64,000 bases of DNA, from positions 1,040,361 to 1,104,360 of the forward strand of contig NZ_LMKK01000001.1 in assembly GCF_001421485.1 (NCBI RefSeq), written 5' to 3'. This document shows positions 33,062-41,412 of this stretch, piece by piece. The position numbers and the translations under genes were made by a program. Under the pieces are notes generated by a model. That model saw nothing but the letters and a program-made list of their open reading frames with translations, was not told where the DNA came from and made no database searches. Numbering within the stretch: position 1 is the first letter of the stretch; each line of letters opens with the position of its first letter. Source of the stretch: Agreia sp. Leaf210 (GTDB lineage: Bacteria > Actinomycetota > Actinomycetes > Actinomycetales > Microbacteriaceae).

Positions 33062-34111
33062 ATGTCGATCGATCACTCCGAGGATCCGGCGGCCGAGCAG
33101 GCGATCCCGCAGGCGCCCACACTCGAGATGGTCGCGCACGAGGCCGGGGTCTCCAGGGCCACCGTCTCTCGCGTTGTGAACGGATCGAGCGCGGTGACCC
33201 CGCAGGTGACAGCCGTCGTGAACGCCGCCATCGAGAAGCTCAACTACGTGCCCAATAGGGCGGCACGCTCGCTGGCGAGTCGGCGCACGAATGTGATCGC
33301 GCTCATCGTTCCCGAGCAGACGTCGATCGTGTTCAGCGACCCCTTCTTCGCCGCCGTCATCCAGGGTGTCGCCGTGTACCTCAACGACACCGACTACACG
33401 CTGAACCTGCTCATCGCGTCGGAGAGCTCGAGCGACAAGACCCGGCGCTACCTGCTCGGAGGCAACGTCGACGGTGCCCTCGTGGTGTCGCACCACTCCG
33501 GCGACCATTCGTACACGCGCCTCGGCCAGAAGCTGCCGATCGTCTTCGGCGGCCGCCCCCTCACCCCCGAACTCGACGACAGCTACTTCGTCGACGTCGA
33601 CAACGTGGCCGCCGCCCGCTCGGCCACCGAGCACCTCATCTCGCTCGGTCGCACGCGCATCGCCACGGTCGCAGGCCCCCAGGACATGCCGCCGGGCGTC
33701 GATCGCCTGCGCGGGTGGCGCGAGGCCGTGGATGCCGCGGGTCTCGCCGACGACCTGGTCGAGGTCGGCGGGTTCTCGCCCGCGTCGGGTGCGGATGCGA
33801 TGGCGCGGCTACTGGAGCGCGACCCGTCGATAGACGCGGTGTTCTTCGCGAACGACCAGATGGCTGCCGGCGCCTATCCGGTACTGCGCGAGCGTGGACT
33901 GTCGATTCCTGGTGACATCGCTGTGGCCGGGTTCGACGACGATCCTCTCGGAACAGCGCTGAGCCCGACCCTCACCACGGTGCATCAGCCGTCGTCGGAG
34001 CTCGGGGCGGGCATGGCCGCGGCCCTCGTCCGCCTGATCGCCAGAGAGCAGATCGAGCGCGCCAGCATCATGCCGACGAGCCTGGTGATCAGAGAGTCGA
34101 CGACGCTCTAG
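33062..34111 (+). CDS. LacI family transcriptional regulator
   Basis: A 349-residue LacI/GalR repressor: an N-terminal helix-turn-helix (LEMVAHEAGVSRATVSRVVN), hinge helix (YVPNRAARSLASRRT) and a periplasmic-binding-protein-like sugar domain (VIALIVPEQTSIVFSDPFF, later FFANDQMAAGAYPVL and VAGFDDDPLG). The ATG at 33062 has an AGAAGG about ten bases upstream; TAGACT near 33027 is a likely -10. It probably binds the palindrome at 30496-30513 and represses the beta-glucosidase 1.1 kb away, as no closer regulator exists. It converges with the TetR gene, overlapping by 4 bp. Confidence 0.93.
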   Translation: MSIDHSEDPAAEQAIPQAPTLEMVAHEAGVSRATVSRVVNGSSAVTPQVTAVVNAAIEKLNYVPNRAARSLASRRTNVIALIVPEQTSIVFSDPFFAAVIQGVAVYLNDTDYTLNLLIASESSSDKTRRYLLGGNVDGALVVSHHSGDHSYTRLGQKLPIVFGGRPLTPELDDSYFVDVDNVAAARSATEHLISLGRTRIATVAGPQDMPPGVDRLRGWREAVDAAGLADDLVEVGGFSPASGADAMARLLERDPSIDAVFFANDQMAAGAYPVLRERGLSIPGDIAVAGFDDDPLGTALSPTLTTVHQPSSELGAGMAAALVRLIAREQIERASIMPTSLVIRESTTL

Positions 34112-34749
34112 CTCGACGAGCCGCGGGGCAGGCCCACCGCGGGCAGGATCACCCCGTCGATCACCGAGATCAGGAAGTCGCGGTCGACTGGTCGGCGCTG
34201 AATGAGCGAGCGATAGGCCACCATCGAGGGCGAGATCGACGAGACGAGTTGGATGTCGATATCGGCGGCGATCTCGCCTCTGTCGATGGCGCGATTCAGG
34301 AGCATGCGATTGATGCGAGCACGCGGCTCGACGATGGCCTCGTTGGCGGCATCGGCGAGCTCGGGAGCGGAGGAGAGCATCGACGCGAGGCCGGCCATGA
34401 CCTTGAGCTTGCGCTCGGCGTCATCGATCGTCGGCGGGCGGATCATCGCCACCAGGTCTCCGCGCAACGATCCCGTGTCGGGGATCTGAAGCGCGTCGAG
34501 GTCGCTCTTCTTGAGGCACGCGACCGCGTCGAGCACGAGCTCGTTCTTCGACGCCCATCGGCGGTACACCGTGGCCTTGCCCGCTCCGGCTCGGGCGGCG
34601 ACCATATCGATCGTCATGCCGTCGAAGCCCGTCTCCGCGAGCACCTCGACGGCGGCATCCAGAATCTGCTGGTCTTTGGCCGGGTCTCGCCGACGGCCGA
34701 GTTTCGGGGCGTCGTCGGTGATGTTCTGACTGGCGTCGAGCTGCGTCAT
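34108..34749 (-). CDS. TetR family transcriptional regulator
   Basis: A 213-residue repressor with a TetR helix-turn-helix at about 25-70 (ILDAAVEVLAETGFDGMTID, then MVAARAGAGKATVYRRWASK) and a helical ligand-binding domain typical of drug-pump regulators. The ATG has AGGAG nine bases upstream. It is divergent from an MFS exporter; the 136-bp gap holds three direct repeats and an inverted half-site, so it almost certainly represses that exporter and itself and is released by an exported compound. Confidence 0.93.
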   Translation of the reverse strand: MTQLDASQNITDDAPKLGRRRDPAKDQQILDAAVEVLAETGFDGMTIDMVAARAGAGKATVYRRWASKNELVLDAVACLKKSDLDALQIPDTGSLRGDLVAMIRPPTIDDAERKLKVMAGLASMLSSAPELADAANEAIVEPRARINRMLLNRAIDRGEIAADIDIQLVSSISPSMVAYRSLIQRRPVDRDFLISVIDGVILPAVGLPRGSSS

Positions 34750-34818
34750 TGCGGCCGTCTCCTCATGTCGTCTGGCGATCGCTGATGTGTCCAGTGTATC
34801 AATTAGAGAACCGCGAAG

Positions 34819-34879
34819 ATCCGGAACTGAACAAATCCGGAACTGTGTCTATCCGGAACTCGACAGTTCCGTATATGCT
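34819..34879. promoter_or_regulatory. multi-site TetR operator and leaderless MFS promoter
   Basis: ATCCGGAACT occurs three times in direct orientation at 34819, 34835 and 34851, exactly 16 bp apart, and an inverted half-site AGTTCCG follows at 34865-34871, making CGGAACT-cgac-AGTTCCG (34854-34871) with the third. TATGCT (34874-34879) then lies six bases before the MFS ATG. The array covers the promoter region of the exporter. Confidence 0.75.
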
Positions 34880-34885
34880 TTCCCC

Positions 34886-36412
34886 ATGACCCAGATCACC
34901 TCATCACCCTCGGACGTCGCCGACGCCGCGAAGGTCTCCCAACGCCGCTGGCTGACGCTCACCGTCGTCGCCCTCGCCCAGCTCATGGTCGTGCTCGACT
35001 CGACCGTGGTCAACATCGCCCTCCCCGCCGCCCAGACCGATCTCGGATTCAGTGACGGCGACCGCCAGTGGGTCGTGACCGCCTACTCCCTCGCCTTCGG
35101 CAGCCTGCTCCTTCTCGGCGGCCGCCTCTCCGACCTCATTGGCCGCAAGCGCACCTTCATCATCGGACTCATCGGATTCGCCGTGGCCTCGGCGCTGGGA
35201 GGCGCGGCCGACAGCTTCGGCACACTCGTCGCGGCGCGCGCCTTGCAGGGTGTCTTCGGCGCCTTGCTCGCCCCGACCGCCCTCGCGGTACTCACCACCA
35301 CCTTCACCATCCCCAAGGAGCGGGCCCGCGCCTTCGGCATCTTCGGTGCAATCGCCGGAGCCGGCGGTGCTGTCGGACTGCTCCTCGGCGGATTCCTCAC
35401 GGAGCGCTTCGACTGGCGCTGGAACCTCTACATCAACGTCTTCATCGCGATCATCGGTGTGATCGGCGCCGTCATCTACGTGTCGGAGTCCAAGCGCACC
35501 GGTCCGCGACCGAAGCTCGACATCCCGGGCACCGTCCTCATCTCCGGCGGCCTCTTCGGCCTGGTCTACGGCTTCGCCAACGCCGAGACCGACGGCTGGG
35601 ATTCGCCGCTCACGTGGGGCATGCTCGCGGGCGCTGCGGTTCTCCTCGTCGCCTTCGTGCTCTGGCAGCGCAGGGCCGCCCACCCCCTGCTACCGCTCAA
35701 GATCGTGCTCGATCGCAACCGCGGCGCGGCATACGCCTCGGTACTCATCGCGGGAGCCGGCATGTTCGGCATCTTCCTCTTCGTCACCTACTACCTGCAG
35801 ACGTCGCTGACCTTCTCACCGATCCAGACGGGCCTCGCCTTCCTGCCGATGATCGGCATGCTCGTGCTCGCCGCGCAGCTGTCGACGAACATCTTCGTGC
35901 CGCGGTTCGGCCCGAAGATCATGGTTCCGACCGGAATGGTCCTGGCTATGATCGGCATGCTCCTGCTCACCCGCCTCGACCTCGACAGCAGCTACGCCGC
36001 CAACGTGCTTCCCGCCCTGATGGTCATGGGCTTCGGAATGGGCACGATCATGCCCGCATCGATGCAGACCGCAACGCTCGGCGTCGACCGCGAGTTCGCC
36101 GGCGTCGCATCGGCCATGGTGAACACGAGCCAGCAGGTCGGAGGATCGATCGGCGTCGCGCTGCTCAACACTCTGGCAGCCACGGCCGCCGCCGATTACC
36201 TCACGGCAAACGCGCCCGTCACCGCGGCGGTGGCCGCCAACGCCGCCATCGCGAGCTACGCGACCGCGTACTGGTGGGGTGCCGGCTTCTTCGCACTCGG
36301 TGCAGTCGTCTCCGCGCTGCTGTTCCGTCGACGCGGCCAGGGGCTGTCGCTCTCCGCGCACCCTGTCGCACCGGCCGCGCAGGCCGACGCCGTGCCGATG
36401 CCCGTTCACTAG
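34886..36412 (+). CDS. DHA2-family MFS drug exporter
   Basis: A 508-residue, 14-helix MFS exporter: QLMVVLDSTVVNIALPAA in helix 1, GGRLSDLIGRKRTFIIG in loop 2-3 and AARALQGVFGALLAPTAL carrying motif C. Members expel antibiotics, dyes or metabolites using the proton gradient. The ATG at 34886 is preferred: the conserved first helix starts 20 residues later, and TATGCT lies six bases before it. It is controlled by the divergent TetR gene. The C-terminal tail is short and Ala/Pro-rich. Confidence 0.93.
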   Translation: MTQITSSPSDVADAAKVSQRRWLTLTVVALAQLMVVLDSTVVNIALPAAQTDLGFSDGDRQWVVTAYSLAFGSLLLLGGRLSDLIGRKRTFIIGLIGFAVASALGGAADSFGTLVAARALQGVFGALLAPTALAVLTTTFTIPKERARAFGIFGAIAGAGGAVGLLLGGFLTERFDWRWNLYINVFIAIIGVIGAVIYVSESKRTGPRPKLDIPGTVLISGGLFGLVYGFANAETDGWDSPLTWGMLAGAAVLLVAFVLWQRRAAHPLLPLKIVLDRNRGAAYASVLIAGAGMFGIFLFVTYYLQTSLTFSPIQTGLAFLPMIGMLVLAAQLSTNIFVPRFGPKIMVPTGMVLAMIGMLLLTRLDLDSSYAANVLPALMVMGFGMGTIMPASMQTATLGVDREFAGVASAMVNTSQQVGGSIGVALLNTLAATAAADYLTANAPVTAAVAANAAIASYATAYWWGAGFFALGAVVSALLFRRRGQGLSLSAHPVAPAAQADAVPMPVH

Positions 36413-36434
36413 GGCCGCCGCGCTCGACTCTGTT

Positions 36435-36494
36435 CGCGCCCGTTCGGCGCATCCGCTGCCTCTCGACCGGTGGCGGATGCACCGGACGGGCGCG
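36435..36494. repeat. palindromic repeat, family B, copy 1
   Basis: Two 22-base arms (36435-36456 and 36473-36494) pair with only two mismatches; key blocks are CGCGCCCG and GCATCCGC. It sits between the convergent MFS and methyltransferase genes, 8 bp before the methyltransferase stop, and would work as a bidirectional terminator. The left arm (21 of 22 bases plus flanks) recurs at 45368-45388. Confidence 0.8.
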
Positions 36495-36501
36495 GATGCG
36501 T

Positions 36502-37371
36502 TCAGGCGTCGTGCAGGGGCACGTCGGGCATGCGGTCTCGCATCACCTGGATCGCCTCGGGGTTCTGGTCGACGAGCACGAATCGTCGACCGAGCGCCTG
36601 AGCGACGGCCCCGGTCGTGCCGCTGCCCGCGAAGAAGTCGAGCACCCAGTCGCCCTCACGGCTCGACGCCTGAATGATGCGACGCAGGATGCCCTCGGGC
36701 TTCTGGCTGGGATAGCCCGTCTTCTCGCGGCCGGTGGGCGACACGATCGTGTGCCACCACACGTCGGTGGGCAGCTTGCCGCGCTCGACCTTCTCGGGCG
36801 TGACGAGACCGGGCGCCATATACGGCTCGCGGTCGACCGACGACGAATCGAAGTAGTAGCCCGCCGGGTCTTTCACGTAGACGAGGATCGTGTCGTGCTT
36901 CGCCGGCCAGCGGCTCTTCGACTTGGCCCCGTAGTCGTAGGCCCAGATGATCTCGTTGAGAAACGACTCTCGCCCGAACAGCGCGTCGAGCAGCACTTTG
37001 GCGTAGTGGGCTTCGCGGTAGTCGAGGTGCAGATACAGCGTTCCGTCGGGGGCGAGCAGGCGCCAGGCCTCGATCAGGCGGGGTTCGATGAACTCCCAGT
37101 AGTTCTCGAAGACGTCGTCATAGGCGAGCAGGTCACCCTTGATGCGCTCGTAGCTGCGACCCTTGAACCCTGTGACCGAGCCGACTCCGGCCTGCGTGCG
37201 AACGGATGTCGTCGACTGCCGCTTCTGCACGCGGCCCGTGTTGAACGGCGGGTCGAGATAGATCAGTGTGAACGCCTCATCGGCGAGGCCGGCGAGGACC
37301 GGAAGATTGTCACCCTGGATGATCCGGCTGACTCCCTGGTCAGACGCCGGGTCTGTCGGATGATCGGGCAT
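36502..37371 (-). CDS. orphan beta-class DNA methyltransferase
   Basis: A 289-residue amino-methyltransferase with the beta-class motif order: catalytic DPPFNTG (motif IV, 40-46) precedes the SAM-binding FAGSGTT (motif I, near 247), with LHLDYREAHYAKVLLDALFG between. It methylates adenine N6 or cytosine N4 in a specific site that cannot be predicted. No restriction subunit or endonuclease is adjacent, so it is an orphan enzyme that may act in regulation or in protection. The start region is not leadered clearly; CACAAT lies six bases before the ATG. Confidence 0.9.
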   Translation of the reverse strand: MPDHPTDPASDQGVSRIIQGDNLPVLAGLADEAFTLIYLDPPFNTGRVQKRQSTTSVRTQAGVGSVTGFKGRSYERIKGDLLAYDDVFENYWEFIEPRLIEAWRLLAPDGTLYLHLDYREAHYAKVLLDALFGRESFLNEIIWAYDYGAKSKSRWPAKHDTILVYVKDPAGYYFDSSSVDREPYMAPGLVTPEKVERGKLPTDVWWHTIVSPTGREKTGYPSQKPEGILRRIIQASSREGDWVLDFFAGSGTTGAVAQALGRRFVLVDQNPEAIQVMRDRMPDVPLHDA

Positions 37372-37401
37372 CCTGCAATTGTGGCAGGTCTTGACGAGGC
37401 G

Positions 37402-37407
37402 TATCGT
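37402..37407 (+). promoter_or_regulatory. -10 element for leaderless GNAT-like gene
   Basis: TATCGT-TCGTTGA-ATG: a seven-base gap and no ribosome-binding site. Confidence 0.5.
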
Positions 37408-37414
37408 TCGTTGA

Positions 37415-37699
37415 ATGCAGAGCCGCGAAGTGCGCCATGAGCCCGATGCCCGCCGCTACACCCTCTGGATCGACGGCGAACAGGTCGGCCTCGCCGACTA
37501 CGAGATGCGGGGCGACGCGATCGCCATCACGCACACCGAGATCGATCCCAGCAAGCAGCACGGAGGTCTCGGCAGCGTGCTCGTTCAGGGCATGCTCGAC
37601 CAGATCGCCCAGGGCACAGAGCGCGTGATCCCCGCATGCCCGTTCGTGGCGAGCTACATCGACAATCACGACGAGTACCAGCCGCTCACCACGCGCTGA
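37415..37699 (+). CDS. small GNAT-like N-acetyltransferase (YjdJ/GCN5-related type)
   Basis: A 94-residue protein matching the short single-domain acetyltransferase family: YTLWIDGEQVGLADYEMRG, ITHTEIDPSKQHGGLGSVLVQGMLDQI (acetyl-CoA loop with G-x-G-x) and the end PACPFVASYIDNHDEYQPL. These small proteins are widespread; the substrate is unknown. It is divergent from the methyltransferase across 43 bp, and its end is 3 bp from the convergent lplA. Confidence 0.85.
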   Translation: MQSREVRHEPDARRYTLWIDGEQVGLADYEMRGDAIAITHTEIDPSKQHGGLGSVLVQGMLDQIAQGTERVIPACPFVASYIDNHDEYQPLTTR

Positions 37700-37702
37700 G
37701 CC

Positions 37703-38752
37703 CTAGGGAACGCGGGCAATCCACTCGGGCGTGCTGAACTTGGTGCGCACGAGCTCTTCGGCTTTCGCGTACTCCTCGTCGGTGATGTCGCCGGGCGTCG
37801 CTCCGTAGAGGCCCGTGAAGGTCGCGATCATCTTGTCGATGATCTCGGCGCGTGACAGGCCCGTCTGACTGCGCAGCGGGTCGACCCTCTTCGCAGCCGA
37901 CTTCGTGCCCTTGTCGCTCATCTTCTCGCGGCCGATGCGCAGAACCTGCACCATCTTCTCGCCGTCCATGTCGTAGCTCATGGTCACGTGGTGCACGACG
38001 GCGCCGTTGCCGAGTCGCTTCTGCGCGGCCCCGCCGATCTTGCCCGTGGGGCTCGTGATGTCGTTGAGCGGCGCGTAGTGCGCATCGATTCCGAGCGCCT
38101 TGAGCGCGATGATGACCCACTCGTCGAGAAAGGCGTAGGAGTCGGCGAACGTCATGCCCGAGACCAGGGCAGCAGGAACGTAGATGGAGTAGGTGATCAC
38201 GGAGCCGGCCTCCATGAACATGGCGCCGCCTCCCGAGATGCGCCGAACCACGTCGAAGCCGTACTTCTCGGCGTTCTCGAGGTCGACCTCGTTCTTCAAC
38301 GACTGGAAGCTGCCGATCACCACGGCGGGCGACTCCCACTCCCAGATGCGCATGGTGGGCTGGCGACGGCCCTCGCCGACCTCGATCGCGAGCACCTCGT
38401 CGAGAGCCATCTGCTCGACCGGCGGGACGGCCTTCGAGTGGATGACCTGCCAGTCGTAGTCGCGCCATCCGGTGGCCTTGGCGAGGGAGCGTCGCACGGC
38501 GACCGCAACGGCCTCGGGCGAGAAGCCCAGAAGCTGCGCGCCCTCGGGCAGCGCTGCCTTCACCGCGGCGGCGATGGTCGCGGCATCGGACTCGACCGCC
38601 AGACCCTCGATGGCGGCGTTGATCAGGGGAAGCGCGTCGTCGGGCTCGAGAAAGAAGTCACCCGCCAGCCGGAAGTTCGCGATGCGACCATCGACCTGGT
38701 CGAGGTCGACGACCACGAGTTTTCCACCGGGGACCTTGTACTCACCATGCAT
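37703..38752 (-). CDS. lplA: lipoate-protein ligase A, permuted domain order
   Basis: A 349-residue ligase that attaches lipoate to 2-oxoacid dehydrogenase or glycine-cleavage proteins via lipoyl-AMP. Residues about 1-95 resemble the accessory domain that lies at the C-terminus of E. coli LplA (VPGGKLVVVDLDQVDGRIAN, GDFFLEPDDAL). The catalytic domain follows: RRISGGG at 170-176, the catalytic Lys238 in TGKIGG and HHVTMSYDMD. The order is therefore reversed relative to E. coli. TAGGCT lies six bases before the ATG with no Shine-Dalgarno. A second in-frame ATG is absent nearby, supporting this start. Confidence 0.92.
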   Translation of the reverse strand: MHGEYKVPGGKLVVVDLDQVDGRIANFRLAGDFFLEPDDALPLINAAIEGLAVESDAATIAAAVKAALPEGAQLLGFSPEAVAVAVRRSLAKATGWRDYDWQVIHSKAVPPVEQMALDEVLAIEVGEGRRQPTMRIWEWESPAVVIGSFQSLKNEVDLENAEKYGFDVVRRISGGGAMFMEAGSVITYSIYVPAALVSGMTFADSYAFLDEWVIIALKALGIDAHYAPLNDITSPTGKIGGAAQKRLGNGAVVHHVTMSYDMDGEKMVQVLRIGREKMSDKGTKSAAKRVDPLRSQTGLSRAEIIDKMIATFTGLYGATPGDITDEEYAKAEELVRTKFSTPEWIARVP

Positions 38753-38758
38753 GCAGCC

Positions 38759-38764
38759 AGCCTA
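38759..38764 (-). promoter_or_regulatory. -10 element for leaderless lplA
   Basis: TAGGCT-GGCTGC-ATG on the minus strand. Confidence 0.6.
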
Positions 38765-38775
38765 CGCCGCTGCAA

Positions 38776-39618
38776 TCAGCGGGTGCGGTGCTCGAGCCAA
38801 TCGACGAGGCGGTCGGCCACCGCCGCACGGTTCGTCTCGTTGAAGACCTCGTGGCGGGCATCCGGAAAGACCACGACCTCGACATCGGTCAGCTTCGACC
38901 GCCGTGTGAAGGCGCGCGCGAGCCGGCGCATGCTGGCGGTGCCGCCCAAGGTGTCGTCGCTTCCACCCATGATGAGCACGGGCAGGTCTCGGCGCATCTC
39001 CCGGCCCGGCAGTCCGAACAGCAGCAGGCCGTCGCGCACTCCGAGCTCCTTCAGCGCCTTCGCCTCGAACATGAACGGGTCGCCCGCCGCGGCCGCCTGC
39101 ATCGCCACATCGCGGCTGAGCCACTCGAAGCCCGTTCCCTGGCCGCGGCCCGGGCGGTGACGCCGCGTCAGGTCGCCGCCGTCCAGCGACCCCGGCATCC
39201 GCAACGCCGTGCCCGTGAGCACGACGCCGTCGAACGCCGTCGATCGCGTGTTGACGACCCGCTGCAGCAGCAGCGAACCGAGGCTGTGGCCGAGGGCGAA
39301 GAGCGGAACTCCCGGAACCTCGTCGCGCAGCAACCGGGTGAATCGCAGGATGTCTGCCTCGGCCGTGCGCACGCCGTCGGGCCCCATGCGCTGGCCGGGC
39401 TGCGTCTCGCCCCCGGGCAGCCGGGCGGTCTCGCCGTGGCCGCGCAAGTCGTGCGCGTAGACGGCATATCCGGATGCGTTCAGCCGGCCCGCGAGTTCGC
39501 CGTACCTGCCCGAGTGCTCGCCGAGGCCGTGCACGATCTGCACGACGCCCCGGGGGCGATCGATCGGCCATGCGGAATAGCTGATGGCGACGCCGTGGTC
39601 GCTGAGAAACTGGGGCAC
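38776..39618 (-). CDS. alpha/beta hydrolase, monoacylglycerol lipase-like
   Basis: A 280-residue serine hydrolase: oxyanion IVHGLGEHSGRYGELA, nucleophile Ser112 in GHSLGS, catalytic Asp and His in the C-terminal region (VLIMGGSDDTLGG and FPDARHEVFNE). This HGxGEH pattern marks the monoacylglycerol lipase/lysophospholipase group, which acts on lipid esters. GTG 39618 is used; GTG 39633 is possible and would add five residues. It follows the transglutaminase gene by about 20 bp on the same strand and may be the last gene of that operon. Confidence 0.88.
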   Translation of the reverse strand: MPQFLSDHGVAISYSAWPIDRPRGVVQIVHGLGEHSGRYGELAGRLNASGYAVYAHDLRGHGETARLPGGETQPGQRMGPDGVRTAEADILRFTRLLRDEVPGVPLFALGHSLGSLLLQRVVNTRSTAFDGVVLTGTALRMPGSLDGGDLTRRHRPGRGQGTGFEWLSRDVAMQAAAAGDPFMFEAKALKELGVRDGLLLFGLPGREMRRDLPVLIMGGSDDTLGGTASMRRLARAFTRRSKLTDVEVVVFPDARHEVFNETNRAAVADRLVDWLEHRTR

Positions 39619-39637
39619 CCGTTCATTGTGCACCGGC

Positions 39638-40483
39638 TCAGCTCTCTCGGGTGATCTCCACGGTGACGAAGAGGCTCGAGCCGAAGGGGCCGGCGTAGAC
39701 GCCGCGCAGCGGAGCCACGTCGTTGTAGTCGCGACCGCGGCCCACCGTGACGTGGCGGTCGCCGATGTCGATGGAGTTCGTGGGGTCGAAGCCCCGCCAC
39801 TCTCCGCAGTACCACTCGACCCAGGCGTGCGACTCCCCCGCGACCGTCTCGCCGATCTCGGCGTTGGGCTTCGGGTGCAGGTAGCCCGACACGTAGCGCG
39901 CGGGGATTCCGACGGAGCGCAGCGCACCGAGGGCGATGTGCGCGATGTCCTGGCAGACTCCGCGCTTGTCGGCCCAGGAGTCCTTCGCCGTGGAATGCAC
40001 GTGCGTGACACCCTGCACGTACTGCATCTGATCGCCGATCGCCGAGCAGATCTCGAGGGCGGCCTCGCACGGGCTCTCGTAGCGCGACGCGATCTCGCCG
40101 GCCAGCTCGACGATGTCGTCGGCGGGGTCGGTGAGGCGGGTCTGCTTGGAGTGCTCGACGAACGCGGTGGCCTTCGCCGAGGCATCGGCCAGCGCCTCCC
40201 AGCCGACGGCGTGCGGCTTGTGCGCGCGGGGGCGCACCTCGACGAGGCTGTTGGCGGTGAGCGACAGCTCTTTATGCGGGGTCAGCACCTCGAAGCTCGA
40301 CACCCGGGTTCCCCAGTAGTCGAGGTAGTTGTGGTTGCTCGACACGGGCGCGATCTCGAGATTCGAGAAGAGCACGAACTGATCGCCCGACGAGACGGGC
40401 AGCATGCGCGCCTCGTTGTACGACGCCGCCACCTCGCCCTCGTAGCGGTATCCGGTGACGTGCCGGATGCGGAGCCGGTTCAT
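39638..40483 (-). CDS. transglutaminase-like protein of the alpha-E/ATP-grasp cluster
   Basis: A 281-residue protein with an N-terminal beta-sandwich (RIRHVTGYRYEGEVAASYNE, LEIAPVSSNHNYLDYWG) and a transglutaminase-fold cysteine protease domain: Cys177 in RGVCQDIAH, His219 in ESHAWVEW and Asp233 in FDPTN. Bacterial members are thought to be amidases or peptidases rather than cross-linkers. Its ATG overlaps the stop of the alpha-E gene (ATGA), and the ATP-grasp gene precedes that one, giving the known three-gene association predicted to make or process a peptide. No signal peptide. Confidence 0.92.
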   Translation of the reverse strand: MNRLRIRHVTGYRYEGEVAASYNEARMLPVSSGDQFVLFSNLEIAPVSSNHNYLDYWGTRVSSFEVLTPHKELSLTANSLVEVRPRAHKPHAVGWEALADASAKATAFVEHSKQTRLTDPADDIVELAGEIASRYESPCEAALEICSAIGDQMQYVQGVTHVHSTAKDSWADKRGVCQDIAHIALGALRSVGIPARYVSGYLHPKPNAEIGETVAGESHAWVEWYCGEWRGFDPTNSIDIGDRHVTVGRGRDYNDVAPLRGVYAGPFGSSLFVTVEITRES

Positions 40484-41412
40484 GTGTTCTCTCCCGTCCA
40501 GGAAGGAGCCGCGTTGGTGGGGAAGTAGCGCATGCGAATAGCCTCCGACGCAGTCGACGTGGCGTCCTGCACGCTGTCCATGTGCTTGGGCAGCTCGTGG
40601 AGGATGTCCATGATGGGCCGGTACTCGAGCTGGCTGCGGATCTGACCGAGCAAACGCTGAGCGTTGTCGGTGACGCCCACGCGATCGTTGCGCGGTTCGA
40701 TCGCCCTCAGCGACTCTTCTGCCCGCGACACCGAGAAGATGATCGAGCGGGGAAACAGTCGGTCGAGCAGCAGGAACTCGGCCGCGTTGCGCGCCGAGGG
40801 CACGCCCCGATAGGTGCGCAGATACGTCTCGTAGGCGCCGCACGATCGCAGAATGGTCGTCCAGCTCGGGCCGGATGCCTCGGTGAGGCTTCTCGTCGCC
40901 AGCAGCCGGGCCGTCATGTCGGCCTGCTCGAGCGAACGGCCGAGGTTGAAGAAGTGCCAGGCCTCGTCGCGGCTGGTTCCCGCCTCGACGATGCCCACCG
41001 CGAGCGCGGCGCGCTCGCGCACCCAGCCGAAGAACTCGTGGGTCTTCTCGGCTGCGACCTTGCGCGGCATCTTGGCGCGGGTCGTGTTGAGGCACTCCCA
41101 CAGCTCGGTCGACACGATCTCGCGCGCCCGGCGGGCGTTCTCGCGGGCCGCGCCCAGCGAATAGGCGATGGATGCGGGATGCGTGCGGTCTACCGCGAGT
41201 GTCGCGAGCACGTCCTGGCGCGTCAGCTCCCGCTCGGGGCCGGGCACCTCGCTGCCCATGAGGGCGAGAAGCGATCGGCAGGCGAGGTCTTCCTCGATCC
41301 ACGGGTCTTCGAGGAGCAGCTGCAGGTGCACATCGAGGATGCGGGCGGTGCCGTCGCTGCGCTCGATGTAGCGCCCGATCCAGAAGAGGCTCTCGGCGAT
41401 GCGGCTCAGCAT
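40480..41412 (-). CDS. alpha-E domain protein (DUF403)
   Basis: A 310-residue all-helical protein of the DUF403/alpha-E family: it begins MLSRIAESLFWIGRYIERSD, the family hallmark, with WHFFNLGRSLEQADMTARLL and ILRSCGAYETYLRTYRG further on. The biochemical role is unknown; genomic studies link it to ATP-grasp ligases and transglutaminases in peptide-modification clusters. Here it overlaps the ATP-grasp gene by 7 bp upstream and the transglutaminase gene by 4 bp downstream, so the three products are likely made in fixed ratio and may form a complex. Confidence 0.92.
   Translation of the reverse strand: MLSRIAESLFWIGRYIERSDGTARILDVHLQLLLEDPWIEEDLACRSLLALMGSEVPGPERELTRQDVLATLAVDRTHPASIAYSLGAARENARRAREIVSTELWECLNTTRAKMPRKVAAEKTHEFFGWVRERAALAVGIVEAGTSRDEAWHFFNLGRSLEQADMTARLLATRSLTEASGPSWTTILRSCGAYETYLRTYRGVPSARNAAEFLLLDRLFPRSIIFSVSRAEESLRAIEPRNDRVGVTDNAQRLLGQIRSQLEYRPIMDILHELPKHMDSVQDATSTASEAIRMRYFPTNAAPSWTGENT

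Noticed and set aside
35068-37440. 790-codon plus-strand open frame through the MFS and methyltransferase genes
   Set aside because: It is a shifted frame of the MFS gene followed by the antisense of the methyltransferase, with Arg/His-rich low-complexity translation.
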